Shown: piece by piece, positions 10,759-21,014 of the stretch | How positions within the stretch are numbered: the first letter of the stretch is position 1 | Layout of the letters: each line of letters opens with the position of its first letter | NCBI GenBank assembly: GCA_022072255.1 | Contig: JAJVHZ010000014.1 | Location: forward strand, 19,323-83,322 | DNA length: 64,000 nucleotides | DNA from: Gammaproteobacteria bacterium | GTDB taxonomy: Bacteria; Pseudomonadota; Gammaproteobacteria; JAJPIJ01 | Direction: 5' to 3' | Made by a program: the position numbers and the translations under genes | Notes under the pieces: model-generated | Database searches by the model: none | The model's input: only the letters and a program-made list of their open reading frames with translations | Told to the model about the DNA's origin: nothing

Positions 10759-11541
10759 TCACGGCCTGGATGTTTGCGCCAGATGCTGATCCAGCGCTTC
10801 GCGGGCGCGCTTGGCCGCACCGCTGTCGCCGCTTTCGGCCAGCAACTCGATGAGCTGGCGCAATTGCGCAGCCGTCAGGCCCACTCGCAGGCTGGCCGCG
10901 ATGTGCGAACGCAACTGCGGCTCCACACCCGGCGTGGCAGCCAGCGCGCCCACGGTCGCGAGCTCGCGGCTCTGCCAGTCCAGGTTGTCGCGCTCGAAGA
11001 TGTCGCCGAACAAGTGCGCCTGCAGGTACTGGTTGATGATCGGCGCGAAGTCGAACAGCGGACCCTGGACTGGCGCGCCGGAGATCTTCGTCTGGTTGGC
11101 CGTGCCGGCAGCGATCAGCGCGTCGCCGGTCGGAATCGCCCGGCTGGGCTCGCGCCCCGGTGCATCCTGGATGCCGCGTGCCCTGCGTGCCTCGACCACT
11201 TTCATCAGTTCGCCGAGCGCGTTGAGGCTGCGCGGAAAGCCGGTGTAGGCGTAGAGCTGCACCAGGATCTCCCTGGCTTCGCTGACGGTGAGGCCGACAT
11301 CGAGCCCGCGGTTCAAGGCGGCGTTGAGCCGCGGCATGTCGCTCACGGCCATGGCGGCCGCGATCAGGGGGATGGCCTGCTGTCGGGCCGACAGCGTGTC
11401 CGATGCGGGAGCAGTGGACGTCATGGCGGGTTCCCCGGACGGTTGCGCGGCAAAGGCCAGTGCGCTCGTCAGCAACAGGGCCATCGCCCCCACAGCAGCG
11501 AACGCGATCAGGCTGAAGCTAACGGGCGTTGTATTGCTCAT
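10759..11541 (-). CDS. Carboxymuconolactone decarboxylase-family protein, exported
   Basis: AhpD/CMD-like protein, 260 residues. The start is the ATG at 11541; the GTG just before it is less likely. An N-terminal membrane or signal stretch ([20 protein letters not shown]) is followed by two CMD repeats: about residues 85-120 ([20 protein letters not shown]) and about 190-245 ([29 protein letters not shown]). The redox Cys pair of AhpD is absent, so peroxidase activity is unlikely. The start lies 23 bp inside the upstream cupin gene, implying translational coupling. Confidence 0.88.
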   Translation of the reverse strand: MSNTTPVSFSLIAFAAVGAMALLLTSALAFAAQPSGEPAMTSTAPASDTLSARQQAIPLIAAAMAVSDMPRLNAALNRGLDVGLTVSEAREILVQLYAYTGFPRSLNALGELMKVVEARRARGIQDAPGREPSRAIPTGDALIAAGTANQTKISGAPVQGPLFDFAPIINQYLQAHLFGDIFERDNLDWQSRELATVGALAATPGVEPQLRSHIAASLRVGLTAAQLRQLIELLAESGDSGAAKRAREALDQHLAQTSRP

Positions 11542-11998
11542 CACTGACCTTCTCCATCCAGGTCACGTTCCTGCCATCCACCGTGCCGGTGACGGCGAGG
11601 TGCGTCATGGCGGTCGTCGGTGCCGCACCGTGCCAGTGCTTGATGCCGGGCGGGCAGACGATCACGTCACCGGAACGGATTTCCTGCACGGGCTTGCCCC
11701 ATTCCTGCGTGAGGCCCACGCCGGACACCACGACCAGCCGCTGTCCGGCCGGGTGCGTGTGCCAGGCCGAGCGCGCGCCCGGCTCGAAGGTGACGTAGGC
11801 GGCAGAGGCATTGATGGTGTCGCTGGCGGAGAACAGCGGATCGACGCGCACGCGCCCGGTGAAGTACTCCGCAGGTCCGGTGGTCGCGGCCTGCGTGCCT
11901 GCGCGAGTGATCTGTTGTGCGGCGGCCGATCCTTCGGCACCGCCCGCCGAGCTGGCCGCTGCAGCGCACATCGCGACTCCCAATAGTGTCTTGTTCAT
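11519..11998 (-). CDS. Small cupin-domain protein, exported copy
   Basis: Cupin paralog of 1739-2140 with a signal peptide ([23 protein letters not shown]), 159 residues. The start at 11998 is supported by AGGA upstream. The metal motif is [16 protein letters not shown] and the second histidine is in HWHGAA. The C-terminal [12 protein letters not shown] matches the [10 protein letters not shown] end of the first copy. The 3' end overlaps the CMD-family gene, so the pair is made together; their function together is not known. Confidence 0.88.
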   Translation of the reverse strand: MNKTLLGVAMCAAAASSAGGAEGSAAAQQITRAGTQAATTGPAEYFTGRVRVDPLFSASDTINASAAYVTFEPGARSAWHTHPAGQRLVVVSGVGLTQEWGKPVQEIRSGDVIVCPPGIKHWHGAAPTTAMTHLAVTGTVDGRNVTWMEKVSDEQYNAR

Positions 11999-12026
11999 GG
12001 TGATGTTCCTCGTCTTGTTCACTTGC

Positions 12027-12743
12027 TCAGTCTTCTTCCGTGAGCCCGAGGCGGCGACGCAGCTCCGTCGCATTGGTGTGCAGACGGAAGCCCGGGCCGC
12101 CGCGCTGGAACCGCCTGGCTTCCGCCAGGGGGCCCACGATCACCGGCTCGCTGCCGACATCGCGCACCAGCTGCGCGGCCACGCGCAGGGCGTCCTCGTC
12201 GTCACTGGCCAGCGGCACGGCGAGCTTGTCGGTGCTGCGCCCGGCCGACGCCTCGATCTGGGTGGCGTCGACCGAGCTGAACACCCGCACCAGCCGCGTA
12301 CCCGGCAACAGCCGTGCGGACATCACTCCGACACCGGTCGATTCCGCTTCCCGCCCCAGCGCGCTGCCCGCCGACGGATTGCAGGCATCGAGCACGATCT
12401 TGCCGCGGATCTCGTCCGCAAGATCCCGCCCCAGTTCCGGCAGTGCGTCGTAGGGCGTGGCGAACAGCAGCACCGAACCGAAGCCGGCGGCTTGTTGCGG
12501 CGTCCCGGCCGTTGCCCGCGCGCCGAGCCCGGCGATGTCCGCGCGCACGCGATCCAGGTTGCGCGATGCGAACATGACCTCGTGGCCGGCGCGCACCCAG
12601 AGCCGGCCGACGGTGCCACCCAGCCAGCCGGCGCCGCTCACGCCGAAGCGCAGGGGTTGCGGGGCTGCAAGGCCAGCGCGGGGCGCCAGTGCCGACATGA
12701 CGGCGAAAGCGGCCATGCTCTTCAACGCGGTACGACGGTTCAT
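12027..12743 (-). CDS. NADPH-dependent F420 reductase-like NAD(P)-binding protein with Tat-like signal
   Basis: Rossmann protein of 238 residues. The start [20 protein letters not shown] (ATG 12743, GGAG upstream) is a twin-arginine-type leader, cleavage near residue 26. The mature part opens with [18 protein letters not shown], and SRN at the end of the second strand fits NADP binding, as in F420H2:NADP+ oxidoreductases and their F420-independent relatives. The later segment DACNP also fits that family. The host is not obviously an F420 producer, so the native redox partner is uncertain. First gene of the leftward set. Confidence 0.8.
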   Translation of the reverse strand: MNRRTALKSMAAFAVMSALAPRAGLAAPQPLRFGVSGAGWLGGTVGRLWVRAGHEVMFASRNLDRVRADIAGLGARATAGTPQQAAGFGSVLLFATPYDALPELGRDLADEIRGKIVLDACNPSAGSALGREAESTGVGVMSARLLPGTRLVRVFSSVDATQIEASAGRSTDKLAVPLASDDEDALRVAAQLVRDVGSEPVIVGPLAEARRFQRGGPGFRLHTNATELRRRLGLTEED

Positions 12744-13051
12744 GGTGGCGGATCTCCAGAGCCTGGACGGGCCTGATAGCCCGGGGGTCGAATGCGTCGC
12801 GTTCCTGTCATCCCTGCGGGGGCCAAGGGCGGCCGGATCACGGCGCTCGTTAAATCTACTCGCGCCATCCGGTGACAACTAGACCGGAAAATCCGCAGAG
12901 TCTCATGAGCAGAACTCATCAATTCAGCGACAGGTCGCCAGCGCACCGGGCGCGCTTCGGAGCGCGCGGTCGACGCTAACGGACAGTCGGCGGTGGCCGA
13001 GGTTGCGCGCCTGATTTACATTCGGCCGATGGACAAGCGGACCTGACGACG
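12744..13051. other. 308-bp intergenic region between divergent genes
   Basis: Holds the upstream regions of the leftward reductase set and the rightward antiporter. I see no gene or RNA. One minor rightward ATG (13028) is stopped after five codons. No clear -10/-35 pair or operator stands out. Confidence 0.6.
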
Positions 13052-14830
13052 ATGGCGGCCGAGCACCACGGGCTGGACCTGCTGCCCTTGATCACCCTGC
13101 TGGCCGCGGGCGTGATCGGCGCGCCGTTGTTCAAGCGGCTGGGCCTGGGGTCGGTGCTGGGCTACCTGGCGGGCGGCATCGCGATCGGCCCGTTCGGCCT
13201 GCAGGTCTTCACCCACCCGGCCGAAATCCTGCAAGTGGCCGAGCTGGGCGTGGTGCTGTTCCTGTTCATCGTCGGCCTGGAGATGCACCCGTCGCGGCTG
13301 TGGAGCATGCGCCATCAGATCTTCGGCCTCGGTCTGGTGCAGGTGCTCGTGTGCGCGCTGCTGCTCACCGCGGTCGGCGTTTTCACGGGCTTTCCGGTGG
13401 TGCCTTCGTTCGTCTCCGGTGCCGGCTTCGTGCTCACCTCCACCGCCATCGTGATGCAGTTGCTCGAGGAGCGCAGACAGCTGGGCTCGCCGGCGGGGCA
13501 ACGCGCCGTTTCGATCCTGCTGCTCGAAGACTTGATCATCGTTCCGCTGCTGGCGCTGGTCGCGTTCCTGGCGCCGGTCGCCGTTGGCCGGCCCGGCACG
13601 CACGCCGGCATCGACCTGGCGACGATCGGCATCGGCCTCGGATCGATTGCCGCACTGATCCTGGCCGGACGCTACCTGCTGAACCCGCTGTTCGGACTGC
13701 TGGCCAACGCGCGCGCGCGCGAGGTACTCACCGCGGCGGCCTTGCTCGTCGTGCTGGGCGCGGCGTACGCGATCGAAAGCGGCGGCCTGTCGATGGCGAT
13801 GGGCGCGTTCCTGGCCGGCGTGATGCTGTCGGAGTCCAGCTACCGCCACCAGCTGGAAGCCGACATTGAACCGTTCCGCGGCGTCCTGCTCGGCCTGTTC
13901 TTTCTCGCCGTCGGCATGTCGCTGGACCTGGCGGTGGTCGCCGCCCACTGGGGCACGATCGTGTTCTACGTCATCGCCTACATGATCGTGAAGGCAGTCG
14001 GCATCTACGCCGTCGCCCGGCTGTTTCGCGCGGCCCACGGCGAGGCGCTCGATCGTGCGGTGGTGATGGCGCAAGGCGGCGAGTTCGCCTTCGTGCTGTA
14101 CGCGGCGGCAACCAGCGCCGGCATCATCAACACCGAGCAGAACGCGATGCTGACGGCGACCATCATCCTCTCAATGGCGCTGACGCCGTTGGCGATCGCG
14201 TGCCTGAAGCGCGTTCGCGGCAGTCCGAGCGCAGGCGCCGAAACGCGTGAGTCGCCCGATGGCTTGACGGGTGCTGCGCTGGTCATCGGCTTCGGCCGGG
14301 TCGGCCAGATCGTCTCGCAGTTCCTGCTGGCACGCGGCCACGACGTCTCCATCATCGATACCGACGTCGAGATGATCGACATCGCCCGGGAACACGACTT
14401 CAAGGTCTACTACGGCGACGGCACGCGGCTGGACGTGCTGCGCGCCGCCGGTGCGGCGTCCGCCCGTGTCGTGATCGTGTGCGTCGACGGGACCGAGGCC
14501 GGCACGAAGATCGTCGAACTGTTGAAGGCCGAATTTGTCCACGCGCCCGTGCTGGCCCGCGCCCGTGATCGCGTGCACAGCCTGGCATTGATCCGCGCCG
14601 GCGCGGATCTGCAGGTGCGCGAGACCTTCGAGTCGGCCGTGTCGCTGGGCATGCAGGCGCTGCACACGCTGGGCGCTTCCGACAGCGAGGTCGCCGGCAT
14701 CGCCGAGCGCATCCGCAAACGCGACCAGCAGCGCCTGGAGCTGGAGATCGTCGGTGGCATTGCTGCCGGCCGCGCGCTCTTCAGCGGCCGCGACTCGGGC
14801 AGCGATCGTGTTGCGCCGCCTCGCGAGTGA
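13052..14830 (+). CDS. CPA2-type cation:proton antiporter with RCK domain (KefB/KefC-like)
   Basis: Inner-membrane monovalent cation:H+ antiporter, 592 residues. About twelve hydrophobic segments occupy residues 10-385, with typical landmarks LGYLAGGIAIGPFGL, GLEMHPSRLW, LTSTAIVMQLLEERR and LLLEDLIIVPLLAL. A cytosolic RCK_N domain follows from about 405, with the nucleotide motif VIGFGRVGQ and acidic IDTD. It has no long glutathione-regulated C-terminal tail, so KefB/C-like is a family statement, not proof of glutathione gating. It stands alone and converges on the RND permease. Confidence 0.92.
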   Translation: MAAEHHGLDLLPLITLLAAGVIGAPLFKRLGLGSVLGYLAGGIAIGPFGLQVFTHPAEILQVAELGVVLFLFIVGLEMHPSRLWSMRHQIFGLGLVQVLVCALLLTAVGVFTGFPVVPSFVSGAGFVLTSTAIVMQLLEERRQLGSPAGQRAVSILLLEDLIIVPLLALVAFLAPVAVGRPGTHAGIDLATIGIGLGSIAALILAGRYLLNPLFGLLANARAREVLTAAALLVVLGAAYAIESGGLSMAMGAFLAGVMLSESSYRHQLEADIEPFRGVLLGLFFLAVGMSLDLAVVAAHWGTIVFYVIAYMIVKAVGIYAVARLFRAAHGEALDRAVVMAQGGEFAFVLYAAATSAGIINTEQNAMLTATIILSMALTPLAIACLKRVRGSPSAGAETRESPDGLTGAALVIGFGRVGQIVSQFLLARGHDVSIIDTDVEMIDIAREHDFKVYYGDGTRLDVLRAAGAASARVVIVCVDGTEAGTKIVELLKAEFVHAPVLARARDRVHSLALIRAGADLQVRETFESAVSLGMQALHTLGASDSEVAGIAERIRKRDQQRLELEIVGGIAAGRALFSGRDSGSDRVAPPRE

Positions 14831-14849
14831 GGCTCAAGCACGTCGGCAA

Positions 14850-17800
14850 TCATTGTGGTTCTCGGGCGGGCACGGCCCGCGAGGGGCCGCGCCCGTACCT
14901 GTCCGCAATACGCTCGACAAGATAGTAGGTCACGGGAATCAGGAAGATCGCGAGCAACGTCGCCGCCAGCATGCCGCCGATGACGGTGGTGCCCATGACC
15001 TGGCGCGCCACGGCCCCGGAACCCGACGCCATCCAGAGGGGCACGCAACCCAGGATGAACGCAAAGGAGGTCATGATGATTGGCCGCAGCCGCAGCCGCG
15101 CGCCCTCGAGCGCGGCCTCGACCAACGGGGCGCCCCGCTCGCGGGCGAGCTTGGCGAACTCGACGATCAGGATCGCGTTCTTGGCGGAGAGTCCGATGAG
15201 CATTACGAGGCCAATCTGCGCGTAGACGTTGTTCTCCATCCCGCGCGCCCACAGGGCCGCGAAGGCGCCGAAGACGGCGATCGGCGTCCCGAGCAGGACG
15301 CTGAATGGCAGCGTCCAGCTCTCGTAGAGCGCGGCCAGGATGAGAAACACGACAAAGAGCGAGATCGCGAAGATCACGGCGGGCGATACGCCCTCCTGCG
15401 CCCGCTTCTCATGGAAGGACATGCCGGCATAGTCGTACCCCATCTCGCCCGGCATGGTTTCGGCGAAGGTGAGCTCGAGCGCCCGCATCGCGTCGCGTGA
15501 ACTGTATCCGGGAGCTGCCGTGACGTTGACCTGTGCGGCGCGGTAGAGATTGAAGCGCGTGGTGAACTCCGGTCCGCTGCTCGACCGGACGGTCGTCAGC
15601 GTGTTGAGCGGGACCGTTGCGCCCTCGGCGTTGCGGACGTGAAACAGGCCGACGTTCTCCGCCTTCGTGCGGAAGTCGCCCTCGGCCTGTACGAACACCT
15701 GCCATTGCCGCCCGAATCGATTGAAGTAGTTGACGAAGTAGCCGCCCATGAAGGTCTGGAGTGTCTGGCTGATCTCCGTGAGATCGACGCCCTGGGCGAG
15801 AACCCGATCGCGATCGACATCGATCAGGACCTGAGGGACCGAAGGCAGAAAAGTGCTGCTTACGGTGGCGATCTCGGGGCGCAGGCGGATCGCCGCGAGG
15901 AAGCGATCGAGATTCTCGGCGAGAAAGGCGACGTCACGCCCGGCGCGGTCTTCGAGCATGAACGTGACGCCGCCGGAGGTGCCGATGCCGGGAATGGCGG
16001 GTGGCGGGAAGGAAAACGCGTTTCCTTCCGGGATGGCGGCGAGCTTCGTGTTGATGGCTTCCTTGATCGCGGTGTACTGCTCCTCGGGTGTCGTGCGCTC
16101 TTCCCATGGCTTCAGTGTGATGAAGAAAAATGCGTTGAAAGTCGTATTGACGGTGCTGAGCAGGTTGTAGCCGATGACGGACGTCACGTGCGCCACGCCG
16201 GGCGTGGCCAGGAGCGCCTCCTCGACCTTGCGCGCGGCGTCGCCGGTGCGTTCCATCGAAGCTGCATATGGCAGTTGCAGCGAGCCATACAGATAGCCCT
16301 GGTCCTCCTCGGGAAGAAACCCGGGGGACAGTCGCGAGCCGATCAGCCCGGCAACGACGGCAAAGACGCCGAGCAGCGCCATGCTCACGACGCCCTTGCG
16401 AATCGCCAGTCCCGAGACACTCACGTATCGCTCCGTGGTCCGCCCAAAAACGCGGTTGAACCTTTCAAAGAAGCGGCCGAGCAGGCCCGGCGCCGCAGAG
16501 CGTGGCTTCAGCAACAGTGCGCACAGGGCCGGACTCAGGGTGAGCGCAGTGAAGGCCGAGAGGATGACCGACACCGCAACCGTCAGGGCGAACTGCTGGT
16601 ACAGGGCGCCGGTGATGCCTGGAATGAAGGCGGTCGGCAGGAACACCGCGCTGAGCACGAGCGCAATGCCGATCACGGGACCGGAGACCTCCTCCATCGC
16701 CTTGAGCGTCGCTTCGCGCGGAGCAAGCCCCCGCTCGATGTGATGCTCGACCGCCTCGACGACGACGATGGCGTCATCGACGACGAGACCGATCGCCAGC
16801 ACCAGGCCGAACAGCGCGAGCGTGTTGATGCCGAACCCGAAGAGCGGAAACAGGATGAAGACGCCGATCAGCGAGACCGGCACTGCACACAGGGGCACCA
16901 GCGTCGCGCGCCAGCCTTGCAGGAACAGGAAGACCACGAGCAGCACGAGCACGGTGGCTTCGACCAGCGTCATCAGGATCTCGTCGATCCCCGCGCTCAC
17001 CGCGCGCGTGGTGTCGAGGGCGATCGTGTAGCTCATGTCGGCCGGAAACTGCCGGGACACGCGCGCCATCAGCGCCCTGGCGCCTTCGGCGGCCTCGAGG
17101 GCATTGGTGCCGGGCAGCTGGTAGAGCGAGAGCACCGCGGAGGCCTTGCCATCGAGCCGCCCGCTCTGGTTGTAGGTCTGCGCGCCGAGTTCGATGCGGG
17201 CGACGTCCTTCACGCGCAACAGCGTGCCGTCGGGATTGGCCCGCACGACGATCTGCTCGAACTCCTCGACGCTCGCGAGCCGACCGGGCGCCCGCACCGT
17301 GTAGGTGAACTCCTGTCCTGGAGGGATCGGTTCGCCTCCGATCTGCCCGGCAGGGTTGACGGTGTTCTGCGCGCGTAGCGCACTCGTGATGTCAGTGACG
17401 GTGACGCCGAGCTTGGCGAGCTGGTCGGGCCGGACCCAGAGGCGCATGGCGTACTGGCCGGCGCCGAACACGTTCACATTCGAGATGCCGGGAACGCGGG
17501 TCAGCTGATCGATGAGGTTGATGTTGGCGTAATTGGCCAGAAAGACGTTGTCGTGAGTCCCCTCCGGCGAATGCAATGCAATCAGCATGAGCGGCGCCGA
17601 GGTCGACTTGATCACCGAGACGCCGGCGTTGACGACGTCTTGCGGCAACTGCGACGCCGCCTGGTTGACCCGCATCTGCGTGAGTATGTGGTCGGTGTTG
17701 GGATCCGTGCCAACCTCGAAGTTCACGGTCATGCGAATGGAGCCGTTCGCGTTGATCGACTGGATGAAGTTGCTGCGATCCACGCCGGTCATCTGTTGTT

Positions 17801-17996
17801 CGATCGGCGTTGCGACGGACTGCTCGATCGTCTGCGCATCGGCGCCCGTGTAGTTGGCGCGAACCTGGATTTCCGGGGGAACGATGCGCGGATACTGCGA
17901 GATCGGGAGCCCGATCAGGATCACCGTGCCGACGAAAGTGATCAGGATCGCGATGACGATCGCGACGATCGGGCGGTCGATGAAGAAGCGTGACAT
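14850..17996 (-). CDS. RND multidrug efflux permease (HAE1/AcrB-like)
   Basis: Inner-membrane trimeric proton-driven efflux pump subunit, 1048 residues, full length for AcrB/MexB. It opens MSRFFIDRPIVAIVIAI. The proton-relay region with paired acidic residues reads GLVLAIGLVVDDAIVVVEAV. The second half repeats the fold (GLSAKNAILIVEFAK). It starts 6 bp after the stop of the membrane-fusion gene, so the two form an operon. No outer-membrane factor is encoded nearby, so a TolC/OprM-type partner must be elsewhere. Confidence 0.96.
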   Translation of the reverse strand: MSRFFIDRPIVAIVIAILITFVGTVILIGLPISQYPRIVPPEIQVRANYTGADAQTIEQSVATPIEQQMTGVDRSNFIQSINANGSIRMTVNFEVGTDPNTDHILTQMRVNQAASQLPQDVVNAGVSVIKSTSAPLMLIALHSPEGTHDNVFLANYANINLIDQLTRVPGISNVNVFGAGQYAMRLWVRPDQLAKLGVTVTDITSALRAQNTVNPAGQIGGEPIPPGQEFTYTVRAPGRLASVEEFEQIVVRANPDGTLLRVKDVARIELGAQTYNQSGRLDGKASAVLSLYQLPGTNALEAAEGARALMARVSRQFPADMSYTIALDTTRAVSAGIDEILMTLVEATVLVLLVVFLFLQGWRATLVPLCAVPVSLIGVFILFPLFGFGINTLALFGLVLAIGLVVDDAIVVVEAVEHHIERGLAPREATLKAMEEVSGPVIGIALVLSAVFLPTAFIPGITGALYQQFALTVAVSVILSAFTALTLSPALCALLLKPRSAAPGLLGRFFERFNRVFGRTTERYVSVSGLAIRKGVVSMALLGVFAVVAGLIGSRLSPGFLPEEDQGYLYGSLQLPYAASMERTGDAARKVEEALLATPGVAHVTSVIGYNLLSTVNTTFNAFFFITLKPWEERTTPEEQYTAIKEAINTKLAAIPEGNAFSFPPPAIPGIGTSGGVTFMLEDRAGRDVAFLAENLDRFLAAIRLRPEIATVSSTFLPSVPQVLIDVDRDRVLAQGVDLTEISQTLQTFMGGYFVNYFNRFGRQWQVFVQAEGDFRTKAENVGLFHVRNAEGATVPLNTLTTVRSSSGPEFTTRFNLYRAAQVNVTAAPGYSSRDAMRALELTFAETMPGEMGYDYAGMSFHEKRAQEGVSPAVIFAISLFVVFLILAALYESWTLPFSVLLGTPIAVFGAFAALWARGMENNVYAQIGLVMLIGLSAKNAILIVEFAKLARERGAPLVEAALEGARLRLRPIIMTSFAFILGCVPLWMASGSGAVARQVMGTTVIGGMLAATLLAIFLIPVTYYLVERIADRYGRGPSRAVPAREPQ

Positions 17997-18002
17997 GGCG
18001 TG

Positions 18003-19178
18003 TCAGTCGCCCGGCGCCTGCGGCACCCAGGGCCTGGGATTCACCACAACACCTGCGGTCGCCTTCTGCGTGCCCTCCACGACGATGCGTTCGCCGGCGT
18101 TCAGCCCCTGCTCGACGACCCACATCCGATCGACGCGACGGCCCATCCGGACAGGGCGGATCTCTGCCCTGTTGTCCGCGCCGATGACGATGATCTGGTA
18201 GCTGCCTTGAAGCTCGGTGACGGCCCGCTGCGGAACGAGAAGCGCATCCCGCCGCACCTCGGAGCGCATCCTCACCCGCACGAACTGCCCGCTGCGCAGG
18301 ACGTTGCCGGGGTTCGGGAAGATCGCGGCAATGCGCTGCGTGCCGGTTCGGGCATCGACCACGGTATCGACCGCGAACAGGCGGCCCTTGTGAGCAAACA
18401 CGGACCCGTCCGCCAGGATGAGTTCGTACTCCAGTTGCTGCTCATGCGCCCGACGGGCTTCGGGGTCGTTCGCCCAGCGCCGCGTGTAGGCGACGTAGCG
18501 CTGGTCGCTCACCGTGAAGTATGCCTTGATGGGGTCCACCGTGGACACCACCATGAGCGGGCCCGAGTTGGGACCGACCAGATCACCCACCTGCGCTCGC
18601 GCAAGCCCCGCGATACCGTCGATGGGCGAGCGGACCGAGGCGTATTGCAGGTTCAGCGTCGCCTGATCGACGGTCGCGCGCTGTGCTTTCACGCGGGCAC
18701 GCGCCGCTTCGGCCTGTTGCACGGCGTTGTCGCGTTCCTGCTTGCTGATCGCGGATTGGCCCACCAGACTGGTGTAGCGTTGCGCCAGCAGATCGGCCTG
18801 CTGAGCGTTGGCCTGCGCTTGTGCCAGCAGCGCCTGGGCCTCAGCGAGCCCGGCCTCCGAGGGGCGAGGATCGATCTGGAACAGGAGATCGCCGGCCTTG
18901 ACCTCGCTGCCCTCTTGGTAGTTCTGCGCCACGAGGTGGCCCTGAACACGCGCCTGGATGCTCGCCTCGACGGAGCCTTCGAGCGTGCCGACAAAGTCAT
19001 CATAGATCGGTACGTCTTGTTGCAGCACCTCGGTAACCAGTACCTCCGGCGGCGGCGTGGACCGTGGCGACTGCGGTCCGCAGGCGGACAGCGCCAGCGC
19101 AAACGCGACAATCCACACCTGTTTACGCGCAGCCTGCGCGGTTCCTGGTTTGTTGAGTGACCGTGATGATCTGCACAT
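18003..19178 (-). CDS. RND efflux membrane-fusion lipoprotein (AcrA/MexA-like)
   Basis: Periplasmic adaptor, 391 residues. The start is the ATG at 19178 (GAGAGG upstream), giving a lipoprotein signal with lipobox LSACGPQ (Cys33). Order: lipoyl-like half (SIQARVQGHLV), alpha-helical hairpin rich in Ala/Gln (about 110-185), second lipoyl half (SVRSPIDGIAGLA), beta-barrel and membrane-proximal domains. It joins the permease directly downstream to an outer-membrane channel not present here. Confidence 0.95.
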   Translation of the reverse strand: MCRSSRSLNKPGTAQAARKQVWIVAFALALSACGPQSPRSTPPPEVLVTEVLQQDVPIYDDFVGTLEGSVEASIQARVQGHLVAQNYQEGSEVKAGDLLFQIDPRPSEAGLAEAQALLAQAQANAQQADLLAQRYTSLVGQSAISKQERDNAVQQAEAARARVKAQRATVDQATLNLQYASVRSPIDGIAGLARAQVGDLVGPNSGPLMVVSTVDPIKAYFTVSDQRYVAYTRRWANDPEARRAHEQQLEYELILADGSVFAHKGRLFAVDTVVDARTGTQRIAAIFPNPGNVLRSGQFVRVRMRSEVRRDALLVPQRAVTELQGSYQIIVIGADNRAEIRPVRMGRRVDRMWVVEQGLNAGERIVVEGTQKATAGVVVNPRPWVPQAPGD

Positions 19179-19206
19179 GGTGAATCCTCTCACTGGAAAG
19201 CCGGTT

Positions 19207-19809
19207 CTATTTGGCGGCCACGCTCGCGACACGACTGACTCCGAGGCTCGAGCGCACGTGGAGCCGCGGGTCGAGCGCAAGCTTGACGATCAGGTCCGAA
19301 AGGCTGTTCAGCGACACTTCCCGGCCCTTGAACGGCTCACCCTTCTGCGTGAGCACGTAGTCGACGGCGGCATCCCGCGTGAACCAGCCCGGCCGGAGAA
19401 TCGTGTAGTCGAGGTCCGAGCCTTCGATGACCGCCGCGGAATCCCGATACGGATCGAGCACGCGCTCATAGCGCTCGCCGGGCACCTCCCCGTAGATGCC
19501 CATGGAGCTCACGAAGATCAACCGCTTGACGCCGGTGGCCTGCATCGCCTGGACGATGCTTTCCGCCTGCTTCGCCATCGGACCGGCGAGGTTTGCGTAC
19601 ACGACGTCCTGCCAGCGCATCGCGGCCATCAGCGTCGGCCGGTCGAGGACATCGCCCTCGACGATGTCGACGCGCGCGGAATCGGGGTTGGACAGGCGCG
19701 CTGCGTGGCGCAGATAGAGGGTGAGCCTCGCGTCCGACTGGGCGAGGAGCCACCGCGTCGTGTTGCGCGCGAGCTGGCCGTTGGCACCGAGGATGAGAAT
19801 GTTGGTCAT
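19207..19809 (-). CDS. Atypical SDR / NAD(P)H-binding protein
   Basis: Atypical short-chain dehydrogenase of the NmrA/SDR5-7-like class, 200 residues, with the nucleotide motif ILGANGQLAR, FVSSMGIYG and DYTILRPGWFT. Related proteins are NAD(P) sensors or small reductases; no catalytic role can be fixed. It lies 28 bp upstream of the efflux adaptor in the same direction and is divergent from the LysR gene (90 bp apart), so the regulator probably controls SDR and pump together. Confidence 0.85.
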   Translation of the reverse strand: MTNILILGANGQLARNTTRWLLAQSDARLTLYLRHAARLSNPDSARVDIVEGDVLDRPTLMAAMRWQDVVYANLAGPMAKQAESIVQAMQATGVKRLIFVSSMGIYGEVPGERYERVLDPYRDSAAVIEGSDLDYTILRPGWFTRDAAVDYVLTQKGEPFKGREVSLNSLSDLIVKLALDPRLHVRSSLGVSRVASVAAK

Positions 19810-19899
19810 GTCCTGACTCCTGCGGCGTAGTCTGGTCCGCAGGCATTGATCTGATAAGTCGGAGGATCGAGAATAGACTTGTGAGAGAGGCTCATTAAA

Positions 19900-20829
19900 A
19901 TGCCCAACCGTGGCCGCAGCTCGGCCCGCGAGAACTACAACGAACTGCAGGCCTTCCTGGCGGTGGCCCGCGAGCGCAGCTTCACGCGCGCCGCGGCGCA
20001 GCTCGGCGTGTCACCCTCCGCGCTCAGCCATACCCTTCGCGGCCTGGAGGAACGGCTGAAGGTCCGCCTGCTCACGCGCACGACGCGCAGCGTGTCACCG
20101 ACCGAGGCCGGCGAACGACTCGCACGAGAGTTGGAACCGCGCTTTCAGGACATAGACCGGGCGATCTCCGATCTGGGCGGGATACGCGAAAAGCCGGGCG
20201 GCACCATCCGGATTACCACGAGCGAGCACGCGGCCTCGAAAATTCTGTGGCCCGTGCTGGAGAAGTTCCTGCCGAAGTATCCGGACATTCGCGTCGAGGT
20301 GATCTCCGACGCCCGCCTGACAGACATCGTCGCCGAGCGCTTCGACGCCGGCATCCGCCTGGGCGAGTCGGTCGCCAAGGGTATGGTGGCGGCGCCGGTC
20401 GGGCCGCCGCTGCGCATGCTCGTGGTCGGCACGCCGAAGTACCTGGCGTCCCGGCCGCCAATCAACTCACCGCGGGACCTCGTCCATCACGACTGCATCA
20501 ACATCCGTTTCCTGACGCACGGCGGTCTCTACACGTGGGAATTCCAGAAGGGCGGACGCGCGCTGAACGTGCGCGTCGAGGGGCGCCTCACCTTCAACAG
20601 CATGACGCAGGTCATCAAGGCGGCACGCGCCGGCTTCGGGCTCGCGTTCGCACATGAGGACCTGGTCGAAGCAGACATCGCGGCTCGCCGCCTGAAGGCG
20701 GTGCTGACAGACTGGACGCCGCCGTTTCCGGGCTATCACTTGTACTACCCGAGCCGGCGGCAGCACTCACCCGCGTTTGCGCTGTTGATCCAGGCGATGC
20801 GGGCGTTTGGTTCAGGTCGCGACCCGTGA
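19900..20829 (+). CDS. LysR-family transcriptional regulator
   Basis: 309-residue LTTR. The N-terminal winged helix-turn-helix (about residues 14-72) includes SFTRAAAQLGVSPSALSHTL; an effector-binding domain follows from about 100. It is divergent from the SDR-MFP-RND set, the usual arrangement for a LysR regulator and its target, and 90 bp separate the starts. I did not find a convincing T-N11-A operator by eye. Regulation of the pump is inferred from context. Confidence 0.94.
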   Translation: MPNRGRSSARENYNELQAFLAVARERSFTRAAAQLGVSPSALSHTLRGLEERLKVRLLTRTTRSVSPTEAGERLARELEPRFQDIDRAISDLGGIREKPGGTIRITTSEHAASKILWPVLEKFLPKYPDIRVEVISDARLTDIVAERFDAGIRLGESVAKGMVAAPVGPPLRMLVVGTPKYLASRPPINSPRDLVHHDCINIRFLTHGGLYTWEFQKGGRALNVRVEGRLTFNSMTQVIKAARAGFGLAFAHEDLVEADIAARRLKAVLTDWTPPFPGYHLYYPSRRQHSPAFALLIQAMRAFGSGRDP

Positions 20830-20998
20830 ACGTCGTCACGGCGCGTCCTGCCGCAAGGCGCGTCATAAGCGATGAATCGCCTGTCTATCCGCCATTTGGC
20901 GAATTGCTTCCTCTGGGAGACGATTTGAAACCAAACAGACCCCGAGAAACGTCAATCATCTGATCTCATTGACGAGAGAAATCCCCCGACAAATCCCC

Positions 20999-21014
20999 TC
21001 ACTCCCACTCGATC
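20999..21014 (-). repeat. Distal attachment-site repeat (copy of guaA 3' terminus)
   Basis: GATCGAGTGGGAGTGA on the minus strand, identical to 23130-23145. After two mismatches a further CGCG also matches. Encodes the final IEWE-stop of the cargo gene. Confidence 0.8.

Noticed and set aside
15639..17378. 579-codon rightward frame
   Set aside because: Antisense shadow of the RND permease gene.
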